Shown here: one piece after another, positions 46,193-61,750 of the stretch | Layout of the letters: every line of letters begins with the position of its first letter | How positions within the stretch are numbered: position 1 is the first letter of the stretch | Origin: Paraspadella gotoi | Lineage: Eukaryota > Chaetognatha | NCBI GenBank assembly: GCA_051294375.1 | Contig: CM119265.1 | Coordinates: 15,662,963 to 15,726,962 of the forward strand | Direction: 5' to 3' | DNA: 64,000 bases | The notes under the pieces: model-generated | Databases searched by the model: none | Told to the model about the DNA's origin: nothing | What the model saw: only the letters and a program-made list of their open reading frames with translations | Position numbers and translations under genes: made by a program

Positions 46193-49100
46193 AGAATTCC
46201 ATCTCCTTAAGAACACGCCTCCTGTCGCTTTTCCCTCTCGTCTTCCATCGCACGCCCGCGGATTTCTTTGCATCCGCCGCCTTATATCTCTTTCGTCGTC
46301 GCTGTCGTCGTCGTCGTCCCGTTCAGCGTTCTTTCGTCGTCGTGCGAGTCTTCATCGTCGTCGGCGTATTTATTTTTATAAAACGTGACGACTCTGCGCT
46401 TTTCGAGAATTCAAAGACCTTGAAGAGGCTGCTAACGAATACAGAGTAACTTGTGGTCACAGTGTAGACACTCCTGGTTATCCGGTTAATTGCGCTAAAG
46501 GGTTTTTTTTTGTCTTTATCGAATCCAGAAAATATTGCTTTTATATTTGATGTAAATATTTTTCCATTTTTTCTCGTCCTTCCCCTAGTTGTAACTACTC
46601 CTATTGACGTCCTCGTCGGAGTAAAAGGATGAAAGAAGAAAAAGAGAGGGAAGGGGCGTGATCATGTGAAAAAGGCGTGGCCGTTCTCACCTCAATCTGT
46701 CGTTCGGCTCACGAAAATTCTCTTCACTCGGGGACAAAAACGATTAAGATTTTTTTTTCAACAACAAAGAAGATCAGATTGATTCTTGAGTCTTGACTAC
46801 ATCATCATGACGTTCAACACTCGAACAAAAACCTCGTACGTTTTTAAAAATCGGCTAATAAATAAATTGATTTTTCGCTTACGAAGTTTTATCTTACCGA
46901 ATTCCCGATCGAACTAAAAAAATTAAAAAATTTTAAATCGATTTCGTTTTTGTTTAAAGTATTTAAATCTTATAAATTTCATTATAATTGGTTATAATGA
47001 GAAATATTTTTAAAAAAATGTATATGAAATGTACAATAATATAAAAATTTCCATTCATTTAATAATTAAGCTATCTTGCCCATACTTGGACAGGTTTTGT
47101 GGTTAAGGCCTCCATCACTCTTACAGACAATGGCAGTCTCGTGCAAGCTTTTAATGAAGACCTCACTCACAGTCTGGTTTATAACACTCCCAGAGTTACC
47201 TGGCTTCCTTATCAAGGAAGTCGAATAATGTTTCAAAGAATATTTACAATTCAAATTCGCACATAGATAAATGGTTCATCGCTTTTGCTTTGTAAGTCGC
47301 ATGCTATGGTAACATTAATTATTTAGTTACTATGTAATGGCAAAAACATTATAATTATTAGCATCTTATCATATTTTTAGCCACACTACGAATAAGAAGA
47401 CGAAGTAATTTAAGTGAAAAAGATCAAATTATAATGAAAAAAATATTTCTTGACAATTTTTAAATTGTCAATATCAAAAGTAAACAGAAGCGCAGAGCAC
47501 GACGCTGCCGGAAGATCTGGACAAAAAACCGCGTCTTTAGGAGTTGCCGAAAGAAAAACCCGTGCAGCGGCCACCAAATCCAAACAAAGAGCGAGCCAGG
47601 TCGCGCGCCTTTACTTGACAGTGAACGAATGAGAGGTGCCTGCAATCCAGCGAAGAGAGACCAATCCTGAGGGCGATGGGCGAGAAAAAGAGAGCGTTGG
47701 AACAAGGAACTCGGCGAGACTGGATTGTACGAGTCGAGGATGCCAAGTGATGAGGCGTGCAAACCAAGAGAAAATGACCAACGTGACAAATATACTTTCT
47801 TTTAGAAATCGTTTTTTAAACAAGTTGAGCAAAACCAATGCTCGGATCGCAATTAAGAAAAAGATGCAATGTTAAAAAAAATGATACAAGTTGAAAAAAT
47901 ATGCGAATTTTAAAAATGATGCAATTGAAAAAGATTGAGTTGAAAAAAATGATTGAGGTGAAAAAATGATGCGAAGGTAAAAAAGATTTAAAAAATTGTG
48001 ATTATCATCTGATAAGCTGCATTACCGTTAATTAGGTCGTAAGCAGATCGACATTGTTTGCCTCAAACTTGTTTTTTGATATCCATTCACCTAATCATAA
48101 TTTAATCAAAAACCATTAAACAACTGAAAGCAGCAAAAAAAATTAATTATAATCTTGTCGGTTGACCGAGTATGAATAACAATCGGGTCACTCTCAATTC
48201 CCAATATACCAACTGCAATACTATATCTTAAAAAAATGATAATTTCATCTAAAGGTATTTTTTGTCAATCAACGTTTCATTTAACAATTTAAATACAAAC
48301 CTGAAAAGATATCCAAAAAAACAATGAATTTGTTGAAGTTGAAACTCCAGTAGATTTTTCCAATGTTTGGAAATCTTTCTTTGATGATTTCTTTGCATGC
48401 AGGAAAACAAAAAGAAAAAAAAAACACGAAAAAAACGATCGGACGCATAAGATCTTTTCCGGATTCGATAAACGACGTTTTAAAACCGTACGACAGGGTT
48501 GTTTGAGATGAAAACTACGCAACGATCTAAACAGGACAACATACATTTTTAGTTTAAAGCCAGAACTCATTTTTTATAGGTTCAGTGTTAATTGGAATGT
48601 AATATATAGCTAAACAAAACGACTTACAATTTTAAATAAGAAACGACAAAAATTCTCAGCACGATTATGCATTAAAAAAAAATGTTTTCGTCGCGAGCCG
48701 TCCGTTCCTTAATATTAATATTAAATTAGCTTCTGAAATATATTAATGGGAAGGAAATAATCCTTCGCTCAGATGTGACTCTTCTCTCAGAGTTAATCTC
48801 GGCTCCAGAAGGCAGCTGCGTTAGTTGAAATCATTATCATTTTATTAAATTGGTTTTTTTTAACATATCATTTCGTGATACCGTTAACGAATTACAATAT
48901 TTACGTATGTTCTACTCTATTGTTTTTGTTATTAAGAAGAACATTAAATACATTAAACTTTACCGAAAACATTTTTGTCGTTTCTATTGTCGTTACCGGT
49001 AATAACAGTATAGTTAAAAACAGTCGAAATAAGAAAATGACGGCCCTCGTGATAACCATCAGAAGCCTAAAACCCTCAAGCATTTTTGTTTCTTCGTTTC

Positions 49101-49200
49101 TTTCTATTTTTTTTATTAATTTCCCCTTCACTTCCGCTTGTCCTCGAGAAAAACGTTTTGCGCGCCTCGTTTTAGAAAAAGGCGGTTTGAGTCGCGAATC
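46193..49200. other. No supported gene
   Basis: AT-rich except for the 47480-47800 island. A minus-strand frame at 47066-47254 (SGSVINQTVSEVFIKSLHE) looks mildly coding but has no partner exon. Confidence 0.4.
47836..47985. repeat. Degenerate AAAAATGATGCAAGTTG-like repeat
   Basis: Seven or so diverged units of the form GAAAAAATGAT(G/T)(C/A)... give an A/T/G-only stretch. It follows a less AT-rich island (47480-47800) in which several frames on both strands are open, none convincing. Confidence 0.5.
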
Positions 49201-49219
49201 GGCGAATTCTTTCAGCCTC

Positions 49220-49233
49220 GTTACCATAGCAAC
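49220..49233. promoter_or_regulatory. X-box (RFX-binding site), GTTACCATAGCAAC
   Basis: An exact fit to the palindromic RFX consensus GTTRCCATRGYAAC. RFX factors are known to switch on ciliary genes in animals. No start codon or first exon could be tied to it: the nearest gene (50.3-53.9 kb, minus strand) has its 3' end on this side. Long frames on both strands (48.9-49.3 kb) overlap it without recognisable content. Confidence 0.45.
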
Positions 49234-50052
49234 ACCTGCGAAAACGTTTCCGCCGCTCACTCGGCTTCTGGTCTTTTTTTTTCTTGGCGTAAGTACTCGA
49301 CTAAACGTCAGGAGGCGTTGAGAACAAAATATGACTAAAAAAAATTTTTCAAAACTGAAACATTGGAAAGAAGACAAATTTAGAAAGTCTCGCGGAAAAC
49401 ATTGGGGGGGAAAAAGCGAGAGACATAGAGGAATAACGAGAAGAGTAGAGAAGCTTTTATTCTAAAAAATACTGTGAAAAAAATATCAGATTGGCAAAGG
49501 GGAATTCACTCAGAACTTGTCTCGATATTTACTTATCACTATCAGTAATTCTCTTCTTTAAATTCTAATCGAGTCCAAATTTTTTATTTTATTTTGTTTT
49601 CCTTTAAAAAGCGCGGCTCTCAGTTTCGCTCGCGACTCCACAGGAGCGAGGGGGGGGGGTTAAGAGGCGCAGAGAGGCGCAGCATGGGGGCGCCAATGGT
49701 CCCTCTCAGTTTTTCTTTTCTCCCCGAGACGGTTGATTTCATAGGAGCTTTTATCGGTAACGGTTTTCTCTCTCGTCGACTCATTACTGAAAAACGAGTT
49801 TTCGGTCCCCGAATAATGAAGGAACTCCCTAATGATTTTCACCGTCTTTTAAACGATAAAAAAAACATCGGAGCGAGGCAAGAAAGAAAAACTGTTTTTT
49901 TTTTAGTTGAGAAAACTTTCTTATGTCCTTTGTCCTCGATATAGATCTATCCTCTTTTGTGAGCAACTCTTTATCCAACTAGGCCAAGCATTCAGAACGA
50001 CAATTTCGTTCATTTCCAGAATAATCTTCTAGTAATTATGTTCGCTCGTAGT

Positions 50053-50058
50053 TTTATT
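50053..50058 (-). other. Poly(A) signal AATAAA
   Basis: Minus-strand AATAAA about 240 nt past the stop codon of the terminal exon 50301-50550. It supports a minus-strand transcript ending near 50.0 kb. Confidence 0.35.
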
Positions 50059-50300
50059 TGACATCAAGTTCTTACCTCTTTTTGTACGCGTAGGCTTGTC
50101 ATTTTTTTTTCTGTTAATCTGCGTCGCGAAGATGACGCGGCCGCCCACGCTCCTAGAAAAAACGTAAAGGAAAAAAAACAAAAAAAAATTCTGGACCTTT
50201 ACGAGTCAAATTCGATCGTGACAATCATCGTCATCGTTAATCCGCCCAAGTCCGGCCCACGCCTCGATTAGGAATGTTCCGACGACGACGACGACGTCGA

Positions 50301-50550
50301 TTATGACGACGACGAGGACGAAATCCTAGTTTTCGTCGGAGTCACTTTCAAGTCCGCGACCCAATTAGATGCTGCCAAGTCACGTGACGTAATGTCGCGT
50401 CCCGTCACGTGATCGATCATTTTCCCGACGTCGCAATCGATCCGGGCGGCCGATTTGAGGCTTTTCGCTGAGAGGTAGGAGAGCACTTCGCCAGAGTCCT
50501 CGATCCAGAGTGATTGACTGAAATTCTCTGCCCAGAAAGACACGAAGCAG
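50301..50550 (-). CDS. Terminal coding exon, unknown protein (possible alternative 3' end of the membrane-protein gene)
   Basis: The frame reads CFVSFWAENFSQSLWIEDSG, EVLSYLSAKSLKSAARIDCD and MIDHVTGRDITSRDLAASNW, and ends with six Ser and TAA. Non-repetitive sequence and an upstream CTCAATCAATCCAG acceptor support a real exon (250 nt, needing two bases from the exon before). There is no in-frame ATG near its start. A 32-nt candidate exon at 50896-50927 (SEKALDVQVR, GTAACT donor) would join it in phase. No donor in the last exon of the 739-aa gene was found that feeds this cleanly, so it may be a separate small gene or an alternative ending. Confidence 0.45.
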
Positions 50551-50959
50551 CTGGATTGATTGAGGTCGCGCGTTGCTTGGTCAACGATGAGATCAGGGTC
50601 TTAAACTAAGCTGCCAGAAAAACCTAGGAAAACTCATTAATAGCGACCGCAAAAAATTCGAGAAATTTTTTTTCCCTGGATCGTTCACTACAAATAGTTT
50701 CATTTAAAAAAAAAATAAGAAAGATATTTTGATGCTTTATCTTTGGAACTTGTAATGACCAAATTTAAAAAAAAATTGTAGATTTACACTAAAATTGGGA
50801 AAAAAAATTAATATTTTTTTTTGGGGGGGGGTTTAGTTTAAAATTATTACTCCTTAGATCAAAACGAGCCACGCCGAAAAGTTCAGAGAAGTTACCCCCG
50901 GACTTGGACGTCAAGCGCTTTCTCACTCTAAAAACTGGACGGCCCGCTGCAGGCTCCGT

Positions 50960-53890
50960 TCAACTCTCTCCGGCCGCCTGTAGAGCCGCCTCCTCGACCG
51001 CCGAGAATGCCCCGTCGGCTTCTTCGGCCACCTTCACCAGCTTCTTTAAGACATCCTTGCGGGGCACTTGAGCGTCGAGGTTGTCCAGGACGTCCTCGGC
51101 CGTTTCGATTTTATTCACGTCATCCACGTCATTGAGATCACTTTCCACGACTTTCTCCACTTCCGCATCCTTCTTCTGCTTCGGCGCTTGTGACGACAAG
51201 ACCGTCGAACCTGATTGCGAGCTTTCCTCCGTAGTGCTGTTTCCGACGGCGCCTCCAGATTCACTTCCATTCGTCTCTCCCTTCGACTCTTCGTCCTCAA
51301 TGACTTTGTCGATGTCCTTATCCACCTTCGACAGACGATCCTTCTCGTGAGCCAGTTGATTCTTCAACAGCTTGCTCAGACCCGACGCCGGCTTCTTAGA
51401 TCCGTTGCTCGTCTTGTTAACTTGCTGCGACTTCTGCTCCGATTCCGAATCCCCGACCTCCTCGACGAGGAAAGTGCGGTTCTTCTGGACATCGACGACT
51501 TGAAGGACTTTTCCGGGAGGTTTCTTCGACTTCGTGGTCAGGCCTGAAGTCCGACCAAAATTGTTGATTGGGTCTCTCTTATTGTTTACAGTCCATCGAC
51601 CATCGGAGCTTGTTTTTAAACTCACCCGATGCTGCCGCTTTCGAGGACGAGTTCGTGGGCAAGGATTCAATGGTTAAATTGGCGTTTTCGTTCGTCGCGT
51701 TAGCTTTGTCGTTCGTCGCGTTAGCTTTGTCGTTCGTCACATTAGCTTTGTCGTTCGTCGTCCCATTCTTCGTCATCTCGTTGGTTGTATTAGTCGCTGT
51801 TCCGTTGACCGTTTCGTTCGCTTCTTCGTTCTTCGTTTGATCATTTGTTGTTTTTGTCATTGCGTCCGTCTGTTCGTCTGTCCCGTTCGTGTCATCAACG
51901 CCCTCTTTCGAATCCGCCGCGTTCTTCGCCGCCGCCGTCTCATCGTCCATTGATGTCGTCGGAGCCGGCGTCGACGACTCGTTGCTCGAAGCGCATATGG
52001 GATTGGGGTCTCCTAAGGTCGTCGGAAGGAAGGCCCCGCTGGGGGTGCAGTGGAACACGGAGCCGACGATGCCTTCGACTAGGACGGCGTCGACTTTGCA
52101 GCCAACGAATTCGCAATCGTCACCGACCAGAACGGTCTTAGTATCGAAGGGGCCCGGCACCGTAGGGCACTTGAAATCGGCCAGAGCGTCAAACAAGGAG
52201 AGCGGGCAATGGCGACGATAGCATTGCGGCAGGCTGGTATCTATCAGCCGATCGTCTCTGCCGGCCATCGCCCAAAACGCAGAGGGTGAAGGCGAGTTGT
52301 CGTTGGAGTCGACTGTGGAGTTCGCGTCGAATGGAATTGGGGCGTGGCAGACGATTTTCTTAGGGTAGTCGTCGTAGAAAGACCCTATGTCCTAAAAACG
52401 GAAACCTGATTTTTTTTTACCAGTTAGACCATATTGACAAATTATTTTTGATAAGGCATCAACCTTGTGCTTCGTCCCATTTTCACACCTCACCACCCCC
52501 AATTCCTAGTATCCCCTTTCCGTTTCTCACCGCGAGATTCCAAAACCCAGCCTTCTCGTTGCAAACGATGTCGCATTGTTTCCCCTTGTAAACGAAAGCC
52601 TTCGTCTGCTCGGTTCCTTCCATCAGGACGATCTCCAACTCGCAACCTGCGAACTCGGGGTTCTGGCTGTACTCTTTGGCGTCATCCGACGGCTGCATAT
52701 TGACCAGAAGGGTGAGGTCGCAGTAGTCGTTCGCCAGCGCCGTCTGGATGAGCTTGACCTCGGCTTCCGCCACGTCGCGAATATCTTTGCGCACCTCCTA
52801 CTCAAGTCGGATTTAGAGATTCAGATGTTCAAATATAACAACGAATAAGAGGTATGTATCGATGTATTGACACCTGTAACTGACTGTTTACGCTGTTTTC
52901 GACGGTTGCGTTGGCCTCATGCAGTTTCAACTCGAGCTGCTTCAAGTTGTTTTCCTGCGCGGCCAACCAGTTGCGAAGTTCGGCCAAGGGGTCGGGTTTC
53001 GTGGGTGCCGGCTCCGAAGTCGAATCCACCGTGTAAACCTAAAGTTGTTCTGTTTTTATTATTGACGAGATAATTAAAAGATGGCTTCAAATTTATTTTG
53101 CGGTTCGTTAAACTCTGAAATCCGATTGAGCAGTAATTAGAAATTAATCTGGTCTATCGTTTGCCCAATATTTTTCACGTGAAAGAAATTCAAGTCGCCA
53201 ATGTTCGCTGTCAAAATATATAATTTCAAACGAAATTAATTACATCAGTTAATGTTTTCCAACATCCACTGACAGTTCCTTTCTCCCCCATCATCTCCAA
53301 AAGAAACCTGCGATTTCTTGGGGGAGGACGCGACGACGCATGCCCAGATGATCAGCGCCATCGCTACAACGATGAAGATGCAGCAGGCGAAGAGAAGGCA
53401 GAGGTCGAGCTCTCTGTCGTGATCGCCCGCCGGCTGATTGTTGTTTCGCCTATAAGAACTGTACGGCTCTGTGAGAAAATGACAATCTCTTATCGAGGGA
53501 TCATTGAGAGGGTCAAGACTCAATTATCAACCTCTGATGATCATGTAGACCCTCTGCTTCTTCGACTGCGAACCGTCGGATTCCTTTTTGAGGTCCGTGC
53601 CGCTCCGCTCTCCCGGCAACTCGGTCGTCGACACCGGAGCCTCGGCACCGTCAGCACCGTCGGCGGGCGCATCGTCGTCGGCGTTACTGATAGCGTTGGC
53701 GTCGTTGTCGGCGTTGCTGATAGCGTTGGCGTCACTTTGGGCTTGGGCGGCATTGTTGTCGGCCGATTCCGACCCCAACAGACCCACGTTTTCTTTTTCG
53801 ATTGAGAAATCAAATATTTTATATTATTCCTATTTACACAATATCTATAGGAATGACGCGTCCTCAATTTTTACCTTGGCTCTCAGCCAT
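50960..53890 (-). CDS. Predicted type II membrane protein, 739 aa, coiled coil and duplicated Cys motif (7 exons)
   Basis: Exons: 53875-53890, 53532-53792, 53308-53468, 53039... excluded; then 52874-53038, 52531-52797, 51626-52391, 50960-51543. All phases join and introns are 63-269 nt. The N-terminus (MAESQ, residues 1-114) is Ala/Asp-rich with no signal peptide. Residues 115-138 form one hydrophobic helix (LCLLFACCIFIVVAMALIIW). About 164-201 is a heptad-like coiled coil (LRNWLAAQENNLKQLELKLH). Residues 227-423 hold 13 Cys, with a repeated motif at 250-262 (FAGCELEIVLMEG) and 385-397 (FVGCKVDAVLVEG). Residues 424-545 are Asn/Thr-rich with many N-glycosylation sequons and a seven-residue tandem repeat (TNDKANA). 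The tail is charged and ends ALQAAGES. The layout suggests an N-in, C-out surface protein, perhaps an oligomeric receptor or adhesion molecule. I do not recognise the family; the function is unknown. Confidence 0.75.
51690..51752 (-). repeat. 21-bp in-frame coding repeat (three units)
   Basis: GTTCGTCGCGTTAGCTTTGT plus C, three times with few changes, encodes NxT-containing heptads in the mucin-like part of the 739-aa protein. Copy number could vary between individuals. Confidence 0.85.
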
Positions 53891-54200
53891 TTCCTTTTCC
53901 TTTCAACGTTGGTTTAAACAATCGGAACTCTTTCCACGAATTTAAAAAAAAAAATTAATAAATTAGGACAGAATGGGACGCGGTTGAGACGTCGCGCATT
54001 GATCGGGATTTCCGCACGATCCTTTCTGGGGCATCTTGCTTTTCGGCGGTAGAGCCTCTATTTACGGTTGATCCGCTTCGCTCTGTTTTTTTCGATCGCT
54101 CAATCTCTTTCGTTGAAGGAATTTGAAAAAAAAATCGCTTCTTAAAAGTTTGAAATGGGGAACCTGTCTTGGGAATTACCACGGATTCATTTCATTTTTG
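53891..54200 (-). promoter_or_regulatory. Region upstream of the membrane-protein gene
   Basis: Immediately 5' of the ATG at 53888-53890 (context GGAAATGGC). A minus-strand open frame (53955-54182, Lys/Arg/Ser-rich) has no clear splice link to the gene. No TATA box or recognised site was seen. Confidence 0.25.
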
Positions 54201-55501
<1,301 letters not shown>

Positions 55502-55783
55502 TTTTTTTTTTAAACTAGGCTTAGAGTATAGGGGGGAAATAAGGTAATTCCCTCACCGCGAGCAGCGCGCGCGTCTCTGCATAAACAAGGATTCCCTTTA
55601 ACGAGGCTTATTATTTAGATTAGCGCCTCATTAGGAATCGCGGACTTTGATTAGCATTTATTTATCGGACTTCATCGGCGCTCGATCGGAAAGAAAAAAA
55701 TTATGAGGAGAATCGTAAGAAGGAAAAGTGAAAAAAAAGAAGAGAAAACCTGTTTCCCTTTTGTTTTTTTATTTTCACTTCAG

Positions 55784-55987
55784 CGACGAAGCGAAAAAAG
55801 ACTAAAAATGCTGATCGAGAACGCGTGGCTCGCGAGGGAGGTGGCGCCTGCTTCGGGGGAGGCCGATGACGACGACCATGACGACGACGACGACGACGAT
55901 GATGGGGTGTCAAATACGTATAGGATTCAAAGGAAGTTCTTCTCAAAAATGACAAAGACTCTGAGGACCACGACGATAGGAGTTTAA
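55784..55987 (+). CDS. Possible terminal exon with poly-Asp run
   Basis: A long pyrimidine tract ending TTTTCACTTCAG is an excellent acceptor. The 67 codons after it read RRSEKRLKMLIENAWLAREV, an Asp/His run from (GAC)n, then VSNTYRIQRKFFSKMTKTLR and TAA. No earlier exon was found. The Asp run and the nearby (GAC)n array (56011-56050) make a compositional origin possible, but the flanking residues look genuinely coding. Confidence 0.38.
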   Translation, partial: RRSEKRLKMLIENAWLAREVAPASGEADDDDHDDDDDDDDGVSNTYRIQRKFFSKMTKTLRTTTIGV

Positions 55988-56010
55988 AATGCAAAAGAAT
56001 TTAATCTTCT

Positions 56011-56014
56011 AGAA

Positions 56015-56050
<36 letters not shown>
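56011..56050. repeat. (GAC)n array
   Basis: About 13 units of GAC, a CG-containing triplet repeat. Confidence 0.95.
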
Positions 56051-56243
56051 TTCGATGGATCACCGTAAGGGGGTCTCGATCCCGGAACCTGATTGAATCC
56101 TTGAGAGATAAAGACCCCAATATTCGATTTCGAAGTGGATGACCGAATTCTTCCGTCTAGAAATTCCCATCTCAAGTTGATGATTCCTTTCGATTTCAAT
56201 CTCGGTCCATTCTCCTATGGAATTTTCAAATTCCTATCTGTCT

Positions 56244-56367
<124 letters not shown>

Positions 56368-56851
56368 GTCTAAACATTTCATTTTATGTGTAACATTGAA
56401 GCCAAAGTTATTTTAACTACTCGCTGACCAAGTAAGCGAATTCGTCAAGCCGCGTGGGGTCATTTTGGGATGCCAGCGAAAACGTGGACGTCACCTTGAA
56501 ATTGATATGATTGTGAATGACGGGCGGAAACTCAAGAGAAGACAGTTTTGCCGTGACCCGGTTTTACCTTTCGAGTTTCTACGTTTCAGTTTATGTTTCT
56601 TCTTGACTGCCGGCGTCTTCATAGTTGTCGTCGTCGTCGCCATCGTCATCGTCGTCATCGTCGTCGTCGCCATCGTTGACCCTTGCCATCTCGTTGGCTT
56701 CGAAGGACGCGTTTATATTTAATTTGTTTGCTGCGTCGGTCAAACTGCCGCTGCGTCGTTCGCCGTTACGTTTATGATTGCTGTCTGCTGCCGTCGTTGC
56801 TGCCTCCCGTCGTCTTAAAAGTCTTTCTTCGAAACGCGTCTCCCCCCGGGT

Positions 56852-56921
<70 letters not shown>
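56852..56921. repeat. (CGT)n array, about 23 units
   Basis: A perfect CGT run of about 70 bp, the longest CG-containing triplet array in the window. Shorter ones lie at 3201-3252, 9449-9480, 9640-9680, 21345-21385 and 60842-60884. Confidence 0.95.
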
Positions 56922-57385
56922 AATAATCATCGTCATTCGCAGCATGCGATTCAAAAGGAGAAATTCATTTATACTTTTGGCAAAATGAAATGACGATGAC
57001 GAAGACATCGACGACGACGACGACGACACTGACTAGGTAAGCGAGAGGAAATCCGACCGGGCGGCACGACGACGACGACGACGACTATGAAACATGCTAA
57101 TCTGGGCCCAAATTCGAAATGATCCCCGCTCTTGTCGACTCAAGCATTCTTCCTCGCGGACAAACTTATTTACCTTCATTTATTTTTTTTCTTCATCTTT
57201 TGTTTCTTTTTTTCTTTTTTTGTTTTATTTTCTTTATTTTGTTTACTTTTTTATTTCATAATCGACTTATCGTTTTTTCCATGTTGTCCAATGTACAATG
57301 TCCTAAAAGCTAAATTTAATGTTTTGTCGCATTGCTTCGAATGTCTGCCTTGCTTGCTTACTTCCTTTTTTTCGCAACTCTCTCT

Positions 57386-60384
<2,999 letters not shown>

Positions 60385-60729
60385 TCAAAATCGAGAGAAG
60401 TTGTCAAAGACTCTCAAGACTTGTTCGTTCGTTCGTTTGTTCGTCAGTTCGTTAACCCAATCGAGAGAAGTTGTCAAGACTCTCAAGACTTGTTCGTTAG
60501 TTAGTTGGTTCGTCAGTTCACTCACCCAATCGCACGCATCTTTTACTGTCCTCGGGTCTTGCATTGTTGAAGAATTCTTTCCCGCGTTGGATTTTCTGAA
60601 CGAGATTCTGGTCGACATTCCGTCGACAGTCTCGTCCGCATTCTGCCCTATTTTTTTTTGAGTACGAGTACGAGTACGAGAACAGTTTGGCATCTCCGCC
60701 CAGCATTCCAAGAATTGAGCCTCGAACAA
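60385..60729 (-). CDS. Repeat-containing open frame of unknown function
   Basis: 114 codons on the minus strand. The C-terminal part has two tandem 23-residue units (WVSELTNQLTNEQVLRVL and WVNELTNKRTNEQVLRVF) encoded by the 69-70 bp DNA repeat at 60390-60528. The upstream part (ECWAEMPNCSRT, DGMSTRISFRKSNAGKNSS) is not repetitive. A GTGAGT donor after GATTGG (about 60525) offers a splice alternative that would leave out the repeat. The plus strand is also open. Not recognised. Confidence 0.25.
   Translation of the reverse strand: MFEAQFLECWAEMPNCSRTRTRTQKKIGQNADETVDGMSTRISFRKSNAGKNSSTMQDPRTVKDACDWVSELTNQLTNEQVLRVLTTSLDWVNELTNKRTNEQVLRVFDNFSRF
60390..60528. repeat. Two tandem 69-70 bp units
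   Basis: Each starts ATCGAGAGAAGTTGTCAA and contains TTCGTT/TTAGTT tetranucleotide slippage in the middle. Confidence 0.9.
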
Positions 60730-61263
60730 AAATTTGGAAATAAAAATTTTACGAAATTAAATTTTATAAAATTAAGGAAGATCAACTTTGACAATCTACA
60801 TGTAATTTTTACTTATAAATATATAAATTTAGCATATATCTCATCGTCGTCGTCTTCGTCGTCGTCGTCGTCGTCGTCGTCGTTAACGTCCATTTAGTTT
60901 TTCGCTATCGCTCTCGATCTGTGAAAGTGTGAATACACACACACACACACACAAAAAAGAAGAGTGAAAACTATCGCCCTGGATTCTTGGTTAATGGCTT
61001 TTTTCTTTTTTTTTTCATTGTCGGTTCGAAAAGGGTTAGAAATTTCGATTTTATTTTATCTTGAAAACAAATGAAAAAACAAAAAAACAAAATAGCATCT
61101 CGAAGTCGAAGCCTCGAGACTCAAAAATCCTCGCTCGATCGTCGTCGCTTAAAAAAAAACCAAAGTTCGACTTCGCTTTTCTCTTCGTTTTCCTTTCATC
61201 TTCTCACAAAAACAAAAGTCACAAAATATTACGACCACGTTGTTTTTTTCGCCCGAAGGTGAT

Positions 61264-61378
<115 letters not shown>

Positions 61379-61537
61379 CAAGGACATCTTCATCGTGACG
61401 TGATCGTTATTGTCGTCCCAGCCACAATCGCTAATCGTCTTCGTGGAATCTCCACCTCCTCCACCTCCTCTTCATCTTCCTCTTCCTCTTCCTTGACCCT
61501 TGGAATTTCCGAGAGTTAACCCGACGACGTCGTGGAT

Positions 61538-61670
61538 CGCATAACATCTTCAAATGTTCTCGACAAACTTTGACGGTGACAACGACGAAAACAAACATCT
61601 GTAAACATCTGTTATCGAAGAAATTGTGATCTGACCACGGGAGCGAGGGCGAAAAGCGTAGGTCCACTCA
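61538..61670 (+). repeat. Microsatellite-tailed dispersed repeat, copy B
   Basis: Second copy of the 57386-57520 repeat, again running straight into (TC)n (61671-61751). Substitutions as well as indels separate the copies, so this is a genuine old repeat rather than an assembly echo. Confidence 0.85.
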
Positions 61671-61681
61671 TCTCTCTCTCT

Positions 61682-61750
<69 letters not shown>

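Noticed and set aside
47450-47875. Coding island with several open frames on both strands
   Set aside because: Three plus-strand frames and one minus-strand frame are open in the same place, which fits low stop density rather than one gene.
48875-49377. Overlapping 148- and 158-codon frames on opposite strands
   Set aside because: Neither begins with a well-placed ATG or shows recognisable content, and each is the shadow of the other.
56490-56710. Minus-strand acidic/basic exon ending at an AAAG-GTAAAA donor
   Set aside because: Two frames compete, and the Asp/Thr runs come straight from (GAC)n; no partner exon.
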